Assembly (NCBI RefSeq): GCF_024494355.1
Contig: NZ_JAKNQY010000011.1
Coordinates: 62,001 to 126,000, forward strand
DNA: 64,000 bases
From: Pseudomonas sp. Q11
GTDB lineage: Bacteria > Pseudomonadota > Gammaproteobacteria > Pseudomonadales > Pseudomonadaceae
Reading direction: 5' to 3'
Below, in pieces: positions 36,307 to 46,706 of the stretch. Every line of letters begins with the position of its first letter. Within the stretch, counting starts at the first letter, position 1. The notes beneath the pieces were generated by a model. It ran no database searches, was not told where the DNA came from, and saw only the letters and a list, made by a program, of their open reading frames with translations. A program made the position numbers and the translations under genes.

Positions 36307-38139
36307 CTATAGGGGGCCATCCATCACCCTGCGATAGAACAACCATTCATGCTCCAGCGCATGAGCCTGGTTGATCGCCTTGCGAAAGCCATGGCGCTCA
36401 TCGACGTAGTAATGCGCTTCTACCGCGATGCCGTTGTTCTGCAATGCCTCGACCATATCGCGTGTCTGCTGCGGCACGACCACGGCATCCAGTTCACCCT
36501 GGAAAAATATCACCGGTGCGCGGATCTGGTCAGCGTGCAGCAGCGGTGTGCGGTCGCGGTAGCGTTCGGCGTCCTGTTGCGGGTCGCCGATCAGCCAATC
36601 CAGATAGTCGCCTTCGAATTTATGCGTGGCATGGGCCAGGGCGACGGGGTCGCTGACGCCATAGAGGCTGGCGCCGGCACGGAACACGTCATGGAACGCG
36701 AGGGCGCAAAGAGTCGTGTAGCCTCCTGCACTGCCGCCACGAATGAACGCGCCACGACCATCGATCAAGCCTTGCTCTTCAAGGTGCGTGACCACTGCGC
36801 AGGCATCCTCGACATCTACCACGCCCCAGTTCAAATACAGCGCCTGTCGATAGGCCCGGCCATAACCGCTGCTGCCGCGGTAATTGAGATCGGCCACGGC
36901 AAAGCCGCGCTGGGTCCAATACTGGATGCGCGGATCAAAGATGGGATAACACGCCGAGGTCGGTCCGCCATGGATGAACACCACCAGTGGCGGTTTTTCT
37001 TCGGCGTTCATGGCCGGGGGATAAAAGAACCCATGGGCTTGGCTGGAAGCCGAGGGATAGCACAGGGTTCGGGGGCGGCTGATGTGTTCGACGGGTAACG
37101 GGGCGACGCCCCCGGCCAGCGCCACCACTTTATGGTTTTGCCGATCAATGGCGATTACCGCCGACGGGCTGACGGGCGAGGCAGCGATGGCATAAATGAA
37201 CCGCTCATCCAGTGCCAGGCTGCGAAAACGCGTGTAAGTACCGGTGAAATCTTCGTATCCGCCGCCACTGCGGCAAAGACCCAGTCGCCCGAATCCCGCC
37301 TCGGTCCAGCTCGCCAGGTATTCGCGCTCGCCCACCGGCAGCCACGTACAGCCGCCCAGTTGCCATGGCGCAGGGGCGTGATCGGCTTCGGCGGCGGGCA
37401 GCGGCTCCAGGCCGTCGGCGGATTCAATCAAGGGTTGCCAATAACCGCCACGATCGCTCAGGCAATAGAGGCGACTGCAATGATCAAAACGCGGTTGCTG
37501 AATGGACTCCTCGTGCCCGCTGCCCGCTATGCAACGTGGCTCGCTCCAGGGGCCAGCGTTGCGTTCGGCCAGCATCAGTCTCGTTGACGTCCACGGTTGA
37601 TGGGGGCGGCTCCACTCCACCCAGGCCAGCCGTCGACCATCAGGGCTCAAGGTCGGCGTGGCGTAGAAGTCCGCACCTTCGGCCAGCAGATGCCGCTGAT
37701 GATCCGCCAACCCGATCGAGACCAGGCGATGCTGATTGGCCTGCTCCTCCACTGCCAGCACCTGGCCGCAAGCGAAGTGAAGATCGCCATATCGACAATC
37801 CCCCGAGGTCAGCGCCACGGGCTGTTCGCTGGCCAGCGACTGGTGATACACCTGCTGGTCGGCCTCATTGACGAACAGCACACCGTCGTCGCTCAGGCAG
37901 AACGATCCGCCGCCGTATTCATAAACCCGGCTGCGCGCACTGAGCCCGTCCGGGGTCAGGCATCGGGCTTTGGCATCCTGCCAGTGCCAGATCCGGCAGG
38001 TACCGTCTTCGGGACGGTATTCATTCCAGAACAGTCCAAGGGGCCCGGCCTGCAGCTCAGCGAAGTCGATGCCTGCCGCAACGGCCTGGGTGGCGCTGAA
38101 AGGCTCAGCCTTTAGCGATGAGGCGTGAGTTTCGTTCAT
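36307..38139 (-). CDS. S9-family prolyl oligopeptidase-like peptidase of the PQQ cluster
   Basis: A 610-residue protein with an N-terminal beta-propeller (to about residue 340) and a C-terminal alpha/beta-hydrolase domain. The catalytic Ser is in [14 protein letters not shown], the Asp in [12 protein letters not shown] and the His in DERHGFRKA. It is the last gene of the PQQ cluster; this position is occupied in P. fluorescens by a gene named pqqM or pqqG, suggested to help digest PqqA-derived peptide. The start is not settled: the ATG used gives [15 protein letters not shown] and overlaps pqqE by 35 bases, while another ATG is 12 codons earlier. A role in PQQ synthesis is inferred from position. 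Confidence 0.88.
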   Translation of the reverse strand: MNETHASSLKAEPFSATQAVAAGIDFAELQAGPLGLFWNEYRPEDGTCRIWHWQDAKARCLTPDGLSARSRVYEYGGGSFCLSDDGVLFVNEADQQVYHQSLASEQPVALTSGDCRYGDLHFACGQVLAVEEQANQHRLVSIGLADHQRHLLAEGADFYATPTLSPDGRRLAWVEWSRPHQPWTSTRLMLAERNAGPWSEPRCIAGSGHEESIQQPRFDHCSRLYCLSDRGGYWQPLIESADGLEPLPAAEADHAPAPWQLGGCTWLPVGEREYLASWTEAGFGRLGLCRSGGGYEDFTGTYTRFRSLALDERFIYAIAASPVSPSAVIAIDRQNHKVVALAGGVAPLPVEHISRPRTLCYPSASSQAHGFFYPPAMNAEEKPPLVVFIHGGPTSACYPIFDPRIQYWTQRGFAVADLNYRGSSGYGRAYRQALYLNWGVVDVEDACAVVTHLEEQGLIDGRGAFIRGGSAGGYTTLCALAFHDVFRAGASLYGVSDPVALAHATHKFEGDYLDWLIGDPQQDAERYRDRTPLLHADQIRAPVIFFQGELDAVVVPQQTRDMVEALQNNGIAVEAHYYVDERHGFRKAINQAHALEHEWLFYRRVMDGPL

Positions 38140-39274
38140 TGCGAAAGGCCAGTTGTTCAATGGTTTGCGTGGCATGCTCGGCGTCTTCCCGAGCCTTAAG
38201 AATCATCCCGTGATGCTCGGATTTGCTGCACACCGGGTCGGCATTGCTCGCGTCGCCCGTGAGCATGAACGCCTGGCAGCGACAGCCGCCGAAGTCCTTT
38301 TCTTTTTCATCACACGAGCGGCACGGCTCGGGCATCCAGTCATAGCCACGGAAGCGATTGAAGCCGAACGAGTCGTACCAGATGTGCTGCATGCTGTGGT
38401 CGCGCACATTGGGAAATTGCACGGGCATCTGACGGGCGCCGTGACAGGGCAATGCAGTACCGTCCGGTGTGACGGTCAGGAAAATGCTGCCCCAGCCGTT
38501 CATGCAGGCCTTGGGGCGTTCTTCATAATAGTCCGGGGTGACGAAGATCAACTTGCACGGATGCCCTTGGGCTTGCAGCTTGGCGCGGTATTCGTTGGTG
38601 ACACGTTCGGCGCGCACCAGTTGTTCCCGGGTGGGCAGCAAGCCGACGCGGTTGAGCTGCGCCCAGCCATAGAACTGGCAGGTGGCGAGTTCGACGAAGT
38701 CGGCTTCAAGGGCGATGCACAGCTCGATAATGCGGTCGATCTTGTCGATGTTGTGCCGATGGGTGACGAAGTTCAGCACCATCGGATAGCCGTGGGCCTT
38801 GACCGCCCGGGCCATTTCCAGTTTTTGCGCGAAGGCTTTCTTCGAGCCGGCCAGCAGGTTGTTCACCTGCTCGTCGCTGGCCTGGAAACTGATCTGGATG
38901 TGGTCGAGGCCGGCGTTTTTGAAATCGCTGATTTTCTGCTCGGTCAAGCCGATGCCAGAGGTGATCAGGTTGGTGTAGAAACCCAGCCTGCGCGCCTCGG
39001 CGATCAGTTCGGCCAGGTCCTGGCGCACCAGCGGCTCGCCGCCGGAGAAGCCCAATTGCGCGGCGCCCATCTCACGAGCTTCGCGAAACACCTTGAACCA
39101 CTGCTCGGTACTCAGCTCCTTGCCCTGTTCGGCGAAGTCCAGCGGATTGGAGCAGTACGGGCATTGCAACGGGCAACGGTAGGTCAGCTCGGCCAGCAAC
39201 CACAGCGGCAGGCCGACTTCAGGCTTGGGCGGCAGGCCCGTGACTTCAGGCAAGTTCGATCCAATGCTCTGCAC
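38105..39274 (-). CDS. pqqE: PqqA peptide cyclase (radical SAM) PqqE
   Basis: A 389-residue radical SAM/SPASM enzyme joining the Glu and Tyr side chains of PqqA. The SAM-cluster motif is CPLQCPYC (Cys 34, 38, 41). The C-terminal auxiliary-cluster region has [27 protein letters not shown] and further Cys. I chose the GTG at 39274 because GGAGGT lies six bases upstream and it gives the family-like [12 protein letters not shown] leader; the longer frame would overlap pqqD by over 120 bases. It overlaps pqqD by 29 bases. Confidence 0.95.
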   Translation of the reverse strand: MQSIGSNLPEVTGLPPKPEVGLPLWLLAELTYRCPLQCPYCSNPLDFAEQGKELSTEQWFKVFREAREMGAAQLGFSGGEPLVRQDLAELIAEARRLGFYTNLITSGIGLTEQKISDFKNAGLDHIQISFQASDEQVNNLLAGSKKAFAQKLEMARAVKAHGYPMVLNFVTHRHNIDKIDRIIELCIALEADFVELATCQFYGWAQLNRVGLLPTREQLVRAERVTNEYRAKLQAQGHPCKLIFVTPDYYEERPKACMNGWGSIFLTVTPDGTALPCHGARQMPVQFPNVRDHSMQHIWYDSFGFNRFRGYDWMPEPCRSCDEKEKDFGGCRCQAFMLTGDASNADPVCSKSEHHGMILKAREDAEHATQTIEQLAFRNERNSRLIAKG

Positions 39275-39521
39275 GGGCGACCTCCATGAATTGCTCGATG
39301 TCGTCACCGAGTTCCGGCACGTCGGGGAACTGCTTCTCCAATTCACCGATGATGGCCGCGACATCCCGTTCACCATCGATCAGGCCGCCAATCAGCGAGG
39401 CGCTGTCGTTGAGCTTGATCATGCCTTCAGGATAGAGCAGCACGTGGCCCTTCTGTGCCGGCTCGTACTGAAAGCGATAGCCGGGGCGCCAGCGTGGGGT
39501 CTTGCTGCGGTCGAAACTCAT
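39246..39521 (-). CDS. pqqD: PQQ biosynthesis peptide chaperone PqqD
   Basis: A 91-residue protein, the usual length, starting [20 protein letters not shown]. It binds the PqqA peptide and presents it to PqqE. The segments [20 protein letters not shown] and [15 protein letters not shown] are typical. Its ATG overlaps the pqqC stop by four bases, and GGAA precedes it. Confidence 0.96.
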   Translation of the reverse strand: MSFDRSKTPRWRPGYRFQYEPAQKGHVLLYPEGMIKLNDSASLIGGLIDGERDVAAIIGELEKQFPDVPELGDDIEQFMEVARAEHWIELA

Positions 39522-40270
39522 AAGGTAATTCCTTTGTGCCACACCCGTTGCCCGGTCACGCTGTGATAGGGCGGGCGGTTCAATTCGTAGGCCATGCTCA
39601 TGGCATCGAGCATGCTCCAGAGGATATCCAGTTTGAACTGGAGAATCTCCAGCATGCGCTCCTGGCCTTCGCGGGTGGTGTAATGCTGCAAGGTAATCGC
39701 CAGGCCATGCTCCACGTCACGCCGGGCCTGGCCCAGGCGGGTGCGGAAGTATTCGTAGCCGGCGGGGTCGATCCAGGGGTAATGCTGCGGCCAGCTGTCC
39801 AGGCGCGACTGATGGATCTGCGGTGCGAACATTTCGGTCAGGGAGCTGCTGGCGGCCTCCTGCCAACTGGCCCGGCGGGCGAAGTTGACGTAGGCATCCA
39901 CCGCGAAGCGCACGCCCGGCAGCACCAGTTCCTGGGAGCGCAGTTGATCGGGATCCAGCCCCACCGCCTGACCCAGCCGCAGCCAGGCTTTGATGCCGCC
40001 GTCTTCACCGGGCGCGCCGTCATGGTCGAGCAGGCGCTGGATCCACTCGCGGCGGATTTCCCGGTCCGGGCAGTTGGCCAGGATCGCGGCATCCTTGAGC
40101 GGGATGTTCACCTGATAGTAAAAACGGTTCGCGACCCAGCCCTGGATCTGCTCGCGAGTGGCGCGCCCCTCATACATCGCCACGTGATACGGGTGGTGGA
40201 TGTGGTAATACGCGCCTTTGGCACGCAGGGCCGCTTCGAACTCGGCGGGGGACAGGGGGGTGTCAGTCAT
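39518..40270 (-). CDS. pqqC: Pyrroloquinoline-quinone synthase PqqC
   Basis: A 250-residue all-helical oxidase carrying out the last ring closure and eight-electron oxidation to PQQ without a metal. Family-typical stretches are [36 protein letters not shown], and the C-terminal [22 protein letters not shown] precedes the ATG. It is separated from pqqB by 213 bases with a REP pair, but couples tightly to pqqD. Confidence 0.97.
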   Translation of the reverse strand: MTDTPLSPAEFEAALRAKGAYYHIHHPYHVAMYEGRATREQIQGWVANRFYYQVNIPLKDAAILANCPDREIRREWIQRLLDHDGAPGEDGGIKAWLRLGQAVGLDPDQLRSQELVLPGVRFAVDAYVNFARRASWQEAASSSLTEMFAPQIHQSRLDSWPQHYPWIDPAGYEYFRTRLGQARRDVEHGLAITLQHYTTREGQERMLEILQFKLDILWSMLDAMSMAYELNRPPYHSVTGQRVWHKGITL

Positions 40271-40320
40271 TTTGGGTTCTCCGGGAAATGCCCGTGGGTT
40301 CTGTGGCGTCAGGGCTGGCC

Positions 40321-40415
40321 CCATCGCGAGCAGGCTCGCTCCCACACTGGTTTTGCTGTGAGTCAGATATCCAATGCGACTCGAACTACTGTGGGAGCGA
40401 GCCTGCTCGCGATAG
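40321..40415. repeat. Paired REP element inside the pqq operon
   Basis: CCATCGCGAGCAGGCTCGCT and inverted AGCGAGCCTGCTCGCGATAG between pqqB and pqqC. It could set the relative level of pqqAB against pqqCDE transcripts. Confidence 0.92.
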
Positions 40416-40483
40416 CATCCTTTCAGGCATCATCAACCTGGCTAACACACCGCAAGCTCAACCCCACATTGGTTCCGCCCGTC

Positions 40484-41395
40484 CTACAACTCAATACTCA
40501 TTCCGTCGTAGGCCACTTCAATCTTTCGACGTACAAGCTCGGCCCGCTCGGGTGAATCTTCGTCGAGGATCGGGTTGGTATTGTTGATATGAATAAGGAC
40601 TTTGCGCGGCTCGGGCAGTTGCTCCAGCACTTCGATCATCCCGCCAGGCCCGTTCTGTGCCAGATGGCCCATCTCCCGGCCGGTGCGGGTGCCGACGCCA
40701 CGACGCTGCATTTCATCGTCGTCCCACATCGTGCCGTCCACCAACAGGCAATCACTGCCGGCCATGATCTCCAGCAGCGGTCCGTCGACCTTGCCCAGGC
40801 CCGGGGCGTAAAACAGCTTGCCGCCAGTGCGCAGGTCTTCGACGATCAGGCCGATGTTGTCGCCCGGGTGCGGGTCGAAGCGGTGCGGTGAATAGGGCGG
40901 GGCGGCGCTACGCAGGGGCAGTGGGGTGAAGCGCAGGTTCGGACAGGCGGCGATGGTGAAGCTTTGGTCGAGTTCGATGCGGTTCCAGCTCAGCCCGCCG
41001 TTCCAGTGGGTCAGCATGTTGAACAGCGGAAAACCCGTGCTCAGGTCTTCATGGACCATGTCGGTGCACCAGACTTGATGCGGGCAGCCTTCGCGCAGGC
41101 TGAGCAGGCCGGTGGTGTGGTCGATCTGGCTGTCCATCAAAATGATGGCGCCGATACCGGTATCCCGCAGTGCCCGGCCCGGTTGCATCGGGGCGAACCC
41201 TTGGAGCTGGGCGCGAATGTCCGGGGAGGCGTTGCACAGCACCCAGTTCACACCGTCATCGGAAATCGCGATGGACGACTGGGTACGTGCCTGGGCCCGC
41301 AGGCTGCCGTTGCGAAAACCTGCGCAATTGGCGCAGTTGCAATTCCACTGGGGGAAACCGCCGCCGGCGGCGGATCCTAGAATCTGGACAAACAT
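40484..41395 (-). CDS. pqqB: PQQ biosynthesis hydroxylase PqqB
   Basis: A 303-residue metallo-beta-lactamase-fold protein starting [19 protein letters not shown], with the Cys-rich [10 protein letters not shown] loop near residue 25 and the central [18 protein letters not shown]. PqqB hydroxylates the cross-linked Glu-Tyr intermediate and has also been linked to PQQ export. Its start follows pqqA after an attenuator-like hairpin. Confidence 0.96.
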   Translation of the reverse strand: MFVQILGSAAGGGFPQWNCNCANCAGFRNGSLRAQARTQSSIAISDDGVNWVLCNASPDIRAQLQGFAPMQPGRALRDTGIGAIILMDSQIDHTTGLLSLREGCPHQVWCTDMVHEDLSTGFPLFNMLTHWNGGLSWNRIELDQSFTIAACPNLRFTPLPLRSAAPPYSPHRFDPHPGDNIGLIVEDLRTGGKLFYAPGLGKVDGPLLEIMAGSDCLLVDGTMWDDDEMQRRGVGTRTGREMGHLAQNGPGGMIEVLEQLPEPRKVLIHINNTNPILDEDSPERAELVRRKIEVAYDGMSIEL

Positions 41396-41420
41396 GGCCG
41401 CTCCATCTGCAAACCGAAAT

Positions 41421-41448
41421 AAAAAACGCCCCGGCTGGCCGAGGCGTT
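41421..41448 (-). terminator. Attenuator-like hairpin between pqqA and pqqB
   Basis: On the minus strand AACGCCTCGG, loop CCAG, CCGGGGCGTT form a 10-base stem (one T-G pair) followed by a T run. It lies 29 bases past the pqqA stop, so much pqqA mRNA should end here, giving more PqqA peptide than enzymes. Confidence 0.88.
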
Positions 41449-41476
41449 GTGCTGCGCGTTTAACCGCCTGCAGCAA

Positions 41477-41551
41477 TCAACGGCTGGCGAAGTACATGGT
41501 GACTTCGAAACCGATACGCAGGTCGATATATGCGGGTTTGGACCAGGACAT
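41477..41551 (-). CDS. pqqA: PQQ precursor peptide PqqA (24 aa)
   Basis: A 24-residue peptide beginning [12 protein letters not shown] and ending FASR. Glu16 and Tyr20, spaced E-x-x-x-Y in the segment EVTMY, are the residues fused into PQQ. The start ATG has AAGGAG seven bases upstream. It is followed by the attenuator hairpin and then pqqB. Confidence 0.97.
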   Translation of the reverse strand: MSWSKPAYIDLRIGFEVTMYFASR

Positions 41552-41592
41552 GGGAATACTCCTTTGGTTGGGGGGATTGGGGTCGATGGAAC

Positions 41593-41630
41593 GGTGGAGA
41601 CCTATACATATAGTCCACCTCCGTTCGGAG
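41593..41630 (-). promoter_or_regulatory. Adjacent palindromes in the pqqA promoter region
   Basis: GGTGGA (41593-41598) and TCCACC (41614-41619) enclose the palindrome CTATACATATAG (41602-41613); directly beyond is the perfect hairpin CTCCGTTCGGAG (41619-41630). They lie 42-79 bases before the pqqA ATG. Either a regulator-binding site or a leader hairpin is possible. Confidence 0.4.
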
Positions 41631-41733
41631 ATGTTCAGATGCTTAGGCGCCTATGTTACTAAATCTGACAAATTCGTTCGCTGCGATTCTCGAAGAAAGC
41701 TCATTACAGCGACTGCAATGATCGCTTCTCCGC

Positions 41734-44154
41734 TTACCAGTGTTCTGGCGCGCAGCCGCCGTTGCTCAGGCAATACCATCCCCCTTGCGCATCGATCAAA
41801 CTCTGGGCGGCTGCTTCTAGCTGGGCGCGGTCCAGGCACAGGATGGCAGCGGCGAGTTGTTCAAGGTGATCCGACGAGCGGCCGGCCAGCTTGCCCTGCC
41901 AGAGCAGTTCGGCGGCCTGGGCGAAGGGCAGGGCACTGCTCTGGAGCTGGGCAGCGAGGGCCTGCTGCTGGCCGGTCAGGGATGAATCATCGAGCTGCTG
42001 GATCAGCGCCGGTAACGCAGCCAGAAATTGCTCGATGTGGGCGATCAGTTGTGTTGCCGAAAGGCTGGGCGATTGGACACCGAACAACACCCCGGTTTGT
42101 CCATCGATCTGCTTCAACCCACTGAACACCGCATAACCCAACTGCAACTCGACGCGCAGGCGCTGGTAGAACGGCGTCTGGCACAGTTGTGCCAGCCAGC
42201 GCCAGGCGGCTTCGTCGGCCAGCGCCAGGGTGGCCGTCGGGCAAAACAGCAACACGGCCGCTTCTTCGCCGTGGGTCTGGAGCGTATGCCAGATGCGTTG
42301 CCCGCGCGGTGCCGCCGTCAGGCTGACGTCCTCGCCGGCATTGCCCGGTACGCGGGCCAGCACCGGGCCAAGCGCCCCTTGGGTGGCGGCCGACAAACCG
42401 ATGGACAGCCCGTCCCAGCGAGCCGTTGTCCACATGTTTTGATCGCTGTCGGGCAGTGGCAGCGCTGGTGATTGCCGGCAATGATCCGGCAACACCTTCA
42501 ACAGCTGTCGAATCGCCATCGATGGGGTTTCGTCACCGGCCTGGGCCATTGGCAGCGGTTGGGCAAGCTTCGCCAGAACGTGTTCGAGCACCAACGGGAT
42601 CGGTGCCTGCAAGCCGACCAGTTTCAGCAGGCATTGATGGCCGCAGGGTTCGAAACTGACCTCCACGCCGGCCTGCCGAGCCTCTTCGCGCACATCCTCC
42701 AAGTGTCGGTCGAGCCTGGATTGAACGTCGAGCGGTGCCTGGGTCGTCAGTTGCCAGCGCAGGTAAACCGCGCCTTCACGGCCGTTGTCTGGCAGCGCCT
42801 GGCTGAACTGCATGGGCGAGCGTTCCCGTCGGCCCCGGGAGCGGTCCTGGGCGAAGGTTCGCAAGCCGCGATGGGCACTGGTCTGGCCGCGTATCAGCCC
42901 GGCGCGAGGCGCTTCGCTGGGTGTTTGCAGGAACGGGTTGGGCGCGGGCAGTTGCCAGGGTTCCACGACGTTATTGGCAGGATTCAGTTGCTTGAGGATT
43001 TCCCTGAGCCTCACGAGGTCGTTTGCCAGCAGCGGCGTGTCACGTCCTTCGCAGTCCCAGCGGGCCAACTGCAAGGCCGATCCTGTCTCCTGCCGACGTT
43101 GCAACAACGCGGTGAACTCCTGGCGCAACGGTGCCCAGTCGTTTTGGGCGGCAAAGAATCCCAGCCAGTCGTGCAGCAACGGTTGGATATGCGCCGCTGC
43201 CTGAGCGTTGCTGTGCTTGAATTCGATGTGCAGCAGTGCCTGTCCGGCATATTCATACAGCGCGGTGGCCTTGAGGCTGTCAGCCAGGCCGCGCTGACGC
43301 AACGTGGCGAGCAGGCCGCCCGGTTTGCTGGAGTTCAGCCACGTACAGAGAAAATCCAGGGCTTGGGGCGAGGCGGCTGGCAACGCTTCGAAGGCGAACA
43401 GCAGGTCGAAACAACCTTCGTGGGCCTGTTGATAACGGGTCTGGGACGACGCCATCAGTTTTGGCGGTGCCGGTCTGGCAACCGCTTCACCGGTCGGTAC
43501 ATGGTTGCTGAACTGTTCCGCCAGCGTTTTCAAGGCATCGATGCTTTGCGGGCCGGTCAGGCTCAGGGCCATCTGGCGGCTTTGGTAGAAATGGCGATAG
43601 AAGTCGTGCAATGCGGTTTGGAATGCTGCGTGCTCCACCGCGAGACTGTCGCGATTGCCGGCGTGAAAACCCCGCAGCGGGTGGGACGCTGACACTCCGC
43701 CGTACAAGGCAAGCTGTCGCTGGGCGGCCGCATCCTGGGACCAGGCGATGAATTCTGCGTGCAGCACTTCGCGTTCCCGCAACTGATCAGCTTCATCCAG
43801 ACGTGGCTGGGCGAGCATGTCCCACAGCCGTTCCAGCCCGTCGACGAAGGTTGCGGGAGGCAGTTCGAAGAAAAAATCCGTGGTGCGTTCACTGGTGCGC
43901 GCATTGACCTGACCGCCGTGCCGCTGTACGTAGGCCATCAGGTTCTCCCCGGCGGGAAACCGTTCGGTGCCGAGGAAGAACAGATGTTCGAGCAAGTGCG
44001 CCATGCCCGGCCAGGCCAGAGGGGCATCATGGCTGCCAGCGGCGACGCGCAGTACCGCGGCGCTGCGCTTGAGGCCCGGGACATGACGCAAGGTCACCCG
44101 CAAGCCGTTGGCCAGGATTTCAGTGTGGGGGCGGAGGGAGTCGGGGACCGGCAT
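41734..44154 (-). CDS. pqqF: PQQ biosynthesis zinc peptidase PqqF (M16 family)
   Basis: An 806-residue insulinase-like M16 peptidase. The inverted zinc motif is HLLEH in GMAHLLEHLFFLGTE (about residues 50-64), with the distal Glu about 75 residues later (VLHAEFIAW). The full two-domain M16 architecture is present. It cuts the processed PqqA product out of its peptide. It is upstream of pqqA with a 182-base gap, so pqqA has its own promoter, giving the Pseudomonas order pqqFABCDE plus the S9 peptidase. Confidence 0.95.
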   Translation of the reverse strand: MPVPDSLRPHTEILANGLRVTLRHVPGLKRSAAVLRVAAGSHDAPLAWPGMAHLLEHLFFLGTERFPAGENLMAYVQRHGGQVNARTSERTTDFFFELPPATFVDGLERLWDMLAQPRLDEADQLREREVLHAEFIAWSQDAAAQRQLALYGGVSASHPLRGFHAGNRDSLAVEHAAFQTALHDFYRHFYQSRQMALSLTGPQSIDALKTLAEQFSNHVPTGEAVARPAPPKLMASSQTRYQQAHEGCFDLLFAFEALPAASPQALDFLCTWLNSSKPGGLLATLRQRGLADSLKATALYEYAGQALLHIEFKHSNAQAAAHIQPLLHDWLGFFAAQNDWAPLRQEFTALLQRRQETGSALQLARWDCEGRDTPLLANDLVRLREILKQLNPANNVVEPWQLPAPNPFLQTPSEAPRAGLIRGQTSAHRGLRTFAQDRSRGRRERSPMQFSQALPDNGREGAVYLRWQLTTQAPLDVQSRLDRHLEDVREEARQAGVEVSFEPCGHQCLLKLVGLQAPIPLVLEHVLAKLAQPLPMAQAGDETPSMAIRQLLKVLPDHCRQSPALPLPDSDQNMWTTARWDGLSIGLSAATQGALGPVLARVPGNAGEDVSLTAAPRGQRIWHTLQTHGEEAAVLLFCPTATLALADEAAWRWLAQLCQTPFYQRLRVELQLGYAVFSGLKQIDGQTGVLFGVQSPSLSATQLIAHIEQFLAALPALIQQLDDSSLTGQQQALAAQLQSSALPFAQAAELLWQGKLAGRSSDHLEQLAAAILCLDRAQLEAAAQSLIDAQGGWYCLSNGGCAPEHW

Positions 44155-44216
44155 GGGCGCTTCCAGAACAAGGATGCGCCCATGCTAGCGGATCAGGGCC
44201 CTTTCTCAATCCTCAA

Positions 44217-45014
44217 TCAGTGTTTGTGCAAGTCGTCGTAAAGCTCAGGACGGCGGTCATGCAGGTAGTTGTAGGCCGCCCGGCAATCTTCTATCAGTTG
44301 CCGATCCAGCTCACCCACGATCAAGGCCTCGTCCAGCCCGGCAAGGGCAGGGCGGCTGCCATCGGGGGCGGCGATGCTGCTTTGGCCGCAGTACTGCAAC
44401 TCACCTTCATGACCGCAATAATTGGCGTAAGCCACGAAACACTGATTTTCGATGGCCCGGGCGCGCACGGTGACATCGGCGATGAACTCGTAGGGCTGCA
44501 TGTTGGCGGTGGGCACCAGGATCAGTTCGGCGCCGGCCAGGGCCAGGCGCCGGGCGTTTTCCGGGAATTCCAGGTCATAACAGATCAGAAAGCCGAGCTT
44601 CCAGCCGTTAAGCTCGACGATGGGCAGCTCGCTATCGCCAGCGCTGAACATCGCGTGATCCAGATCGCCAAACAGGTGACTCTTTCGATAATTTGCCAGA
44701 CGTTCGCCATGGGCATCGATCAGTTGCACCGCGTTGTAAATCTGCCCGTCTTCACTGCGTTCCGGGTAGCCATAGGCAATCGCCAGGCCGGCCGCCTTGG
44801 CGATACGAGCGATCTGCTGCGCCCATTCGCCGTTGTAGACCTCGGCCAATACATTCACCGCGTCGACGCCAATGTTGTAGCCGGTCAGGAACATTTCCGG
44901 CAACACCAACACATCGGCGCCCCTGGCCTCCAGCGCCACCTGATGCAGGCGTTGCAGGTTGGCGGCCGGATCCAGCGGCAGCGGTGGACATTGGTAAAGG
45001 GCTACACGCATCAA
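44217..45014 (-). CDS. davA: 5-aminovaleramidase DavA (nitrilase superfamily)
   Basis: A 265-residue carbon-nitrogen hydrolase. The catalytic triad is visible: Glu in LVLPEMFLTGYN, Lys in NYRKSHLFGD, Cys in FLICYDLEFPENAR. It hydrolyses 5-aminovaleramide to 5-aminovalerate and ammonia. The gene starts 9 bases past davB, a two-gene operon well known in P. putida lysine catabolism. The davB neighbour makes the call firm. Confidence 0.93.
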   Translation of the reverse strand: MMRVALYQCPPLPLDPAANLQRLHQVALEARGADVLVLPEMFLTGYNIGVDAVNVLAEVYNGEWAQQIARIAKAAGLAIAYGYPERSEDGQIYNAVQLIDAHGERLANYRKSHLFGDLDHAMFSAGDSELPIVELNGWKLGFLICYDLEFPENARRLALAGAELILVPTANMQPYEFIADVTVRARAIENQCFVAYANYCGHEGELQYCGQSSIAAPDGSRPALAGLDEALIVGELDRQLIEDCRAAYNYLHDRRPELYDDLHKH

Positions 45015-45023
45015 AAACTCCTT

Positions 45024-46706
45024 TTATTCGGGCAGGGCGATCGGACCGATTTCGTCGAACACATCACCTGGACCCGGGTTCTCGGGGTGAGTTTCACCAC
45101 CGAAGTGCTTCATGATCCCCCACACGGCATTGAGCGAGGTCTGTACCGCGCCCTCAACCCAGGCGGGTGTCCATGAGACGTCATCGCCGGCGATAAAGAT
45201 CCCTCGCTGTTCGGCCGGCATGTCGTCCTGCATGAAGTGTGCGTACATGCGCTGGTTGTAGCGATAGTGGCCGGGCAGGGCACCCTTGAAAGCGCCGAGG
45301 AAATGCGGGTCGGCTTCCCAGGATACGGTGATCGGATCACCGATGATCCGTGCGGCGATGTCCACCTTGGGATAGATCTTCTTCAAGGCATCGAGGGCCA
45401 GCTTCACGCGCTTTTCCACCGGATGGGGGAGCATTTTCAGCGCATCGCTCATCCACGAGTACGACAGGCAAATGACCCCCGGCTTGTCATCGCCATTGTC
45501 GAACAGATAGGTGCCACGGGTGAGGCGATCGGTGAGGGTCATGCTCATCAGATCGCGGCCGGTTTCCGGATCCTTGTCCTTCCAGAACGGTCGGTCGACC
45601 ATTACGAAAGTCTTCGACGATTGCATGTAGCGGGTGCGGTCCAGGGCCATCCACATCTTTTGCGAGAACAGCGCCTCTTCGCATTCGATCTGAGTGGTCA
45701 GCAGCCAGCTTTGGCAGGTGACCAGCACCGCTGCATATTCGCGGGTGTTGTCCCACACGTCCGTTACGCTGAAGCGACCATCGTCGGCACGGGCGATGCG
45801 CTTCACACCGCTGCGGGGGGCGCCAAGGTGCAACGAATTGAGGCTGGTACCTTCTGGCCAATGCGCGCAGCGCTCCGGCACATGTTTCCAGATGCCATGG
45901 GGCACCTGCTCGACGCCGCCGACCACCAGGTGCTGGTGATCGTCGCAATTGGTCATCACCACGCGAAAGATTTCCAGCATCGAGTTGGGAAAGTCCGAAT
46001 CCCAGCCGCCGGTGCCGAAACCAACCTGGCCGAACACTTCACGGTGTTGGAACGAGAGTTTGGCAAACGCCTTGGACGTGGCGACGAAGTCGTAGAAAGT
46101 GCGGTCGTCCCACAGGGGGACCAGGGTGTTCCACAGTTCCTTGAGGCGTGGCACGTCGCGGTCGCGAATCGCTTGCTGGATATCGCCGAAGCGCGAACCG
46201 TCCTCCAGCGCATCCGCCCAGGCGTCGGCCACTTCCTGGAACAATGCCGGCAGGTCGGCCATCTTCTGTGCGTAGTAGGTCTGGCCTTCCAGGTCGATGA
46301 CCGTACTGCCCGAGGCCGGGGTCAAAGGGTTGGGAAACGGTTTGGTCTCCAGGCCCAGTTTGTCGACGTAGTGATAGAACGCCGTGGACGACACCGGAAA
46401 CCGCATGCCCCCCAGTTCGGCAATAATACCCTCGGCGCCGTTGAACGCTTGTGAGCGCAGGCGCCCACCCATTTTCGACGCTTCGTAGACCACTGGCTTG
46501 AGGCCCAGCTTCATCAACTCGTAGGCCGCCACCAGGCCGGCGATCCCGGCACCGACAACCGCGACTTCCGCCCCATGGTTGTGAGCGGGAATACTGCCCA
46601 GGCCGGCCGGATGTTCGATCCAGTCGTCAAAAGCGAAAGGAAAGTCCGGCCCGAAAATGGTGATGGGCTTCTTGCCGTCTGCTGGGTGGCGATTGTGCTT
46701 GTTCAT
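45024..46706 (-). CDS. davB: Lysine 2-monooxygenase DavB
   Basis: A 560-residue FAD-dependent amine oxidase-fold enzyme converting L-lysine with O2 to 5-aminovaleramide and CO2. The dinucleotide site is VAVVGAGIAGLVAAYELMKL (about residues 47-66). The C-terminal FAD motif is IFIAGDDVSWTPAWVEGAVQ. Length and sequence along the whole chain fit P. putida DavB. AAGG precedes the ATG. The 379 bases upstream before the toxin gene carry no gene and should hold the promoter. Confidence 0.95.
   Translation of the reverse strand: MNKHNRHPADGKKPITIFGPDFPFAFDDWIEHPAGLGSIPAHNHGAEVAVVGAGIAGLVAAYELMKLGLKPVVYEASKMGGRLRSQAFNGAEGIIAELGGMRFPVSSTAFYHYVDKLGLETKPFPNPLTPASGSTVIDLEGQTYYAQKMADLPALFQEVADAWADALEDGSRFGDIQQAIRDRDVPRLKELWNTLVPLWDDRTFYDFVATSKAFAKLSFQHREVFGQVGFGTGGWDSDFPNSMLEIFRVVMTNCDDHQHLVVGGVEQVPHGIWKHVPERCAHWPEGTSLNSLHLGAPRSGVKRIARADDGRFSVTDVWDNTREYAAVLVTCQSWLLTTQIECEEALFSQKMWMALDRTRYMQSSKTFVMVDRPFWKDKDPETGRDLMSMTLTDRLTRGTYLFDNGDDKPGVICLSYSWMSDALKMLPHPVEKRVKLALDALKKIYPKVDIAARIIGDPITVSWEADPHFLGAFKGALPGHYRYNQRMYAHFMQDDMPAEQRGIFIAGDDVSWTPAWVEGAVQTSLNAVWGIMKHFGGETHPENPGPGDVFDEIGPIALPE

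Noticed and set aside
39275-39376. Longer N-terminal version of PqqE
   Set aside because: It would overlap pqqD by over 120 bases and add residues unlike the family; a GTG with GGAGGT six bases upstream gives the expected protein.
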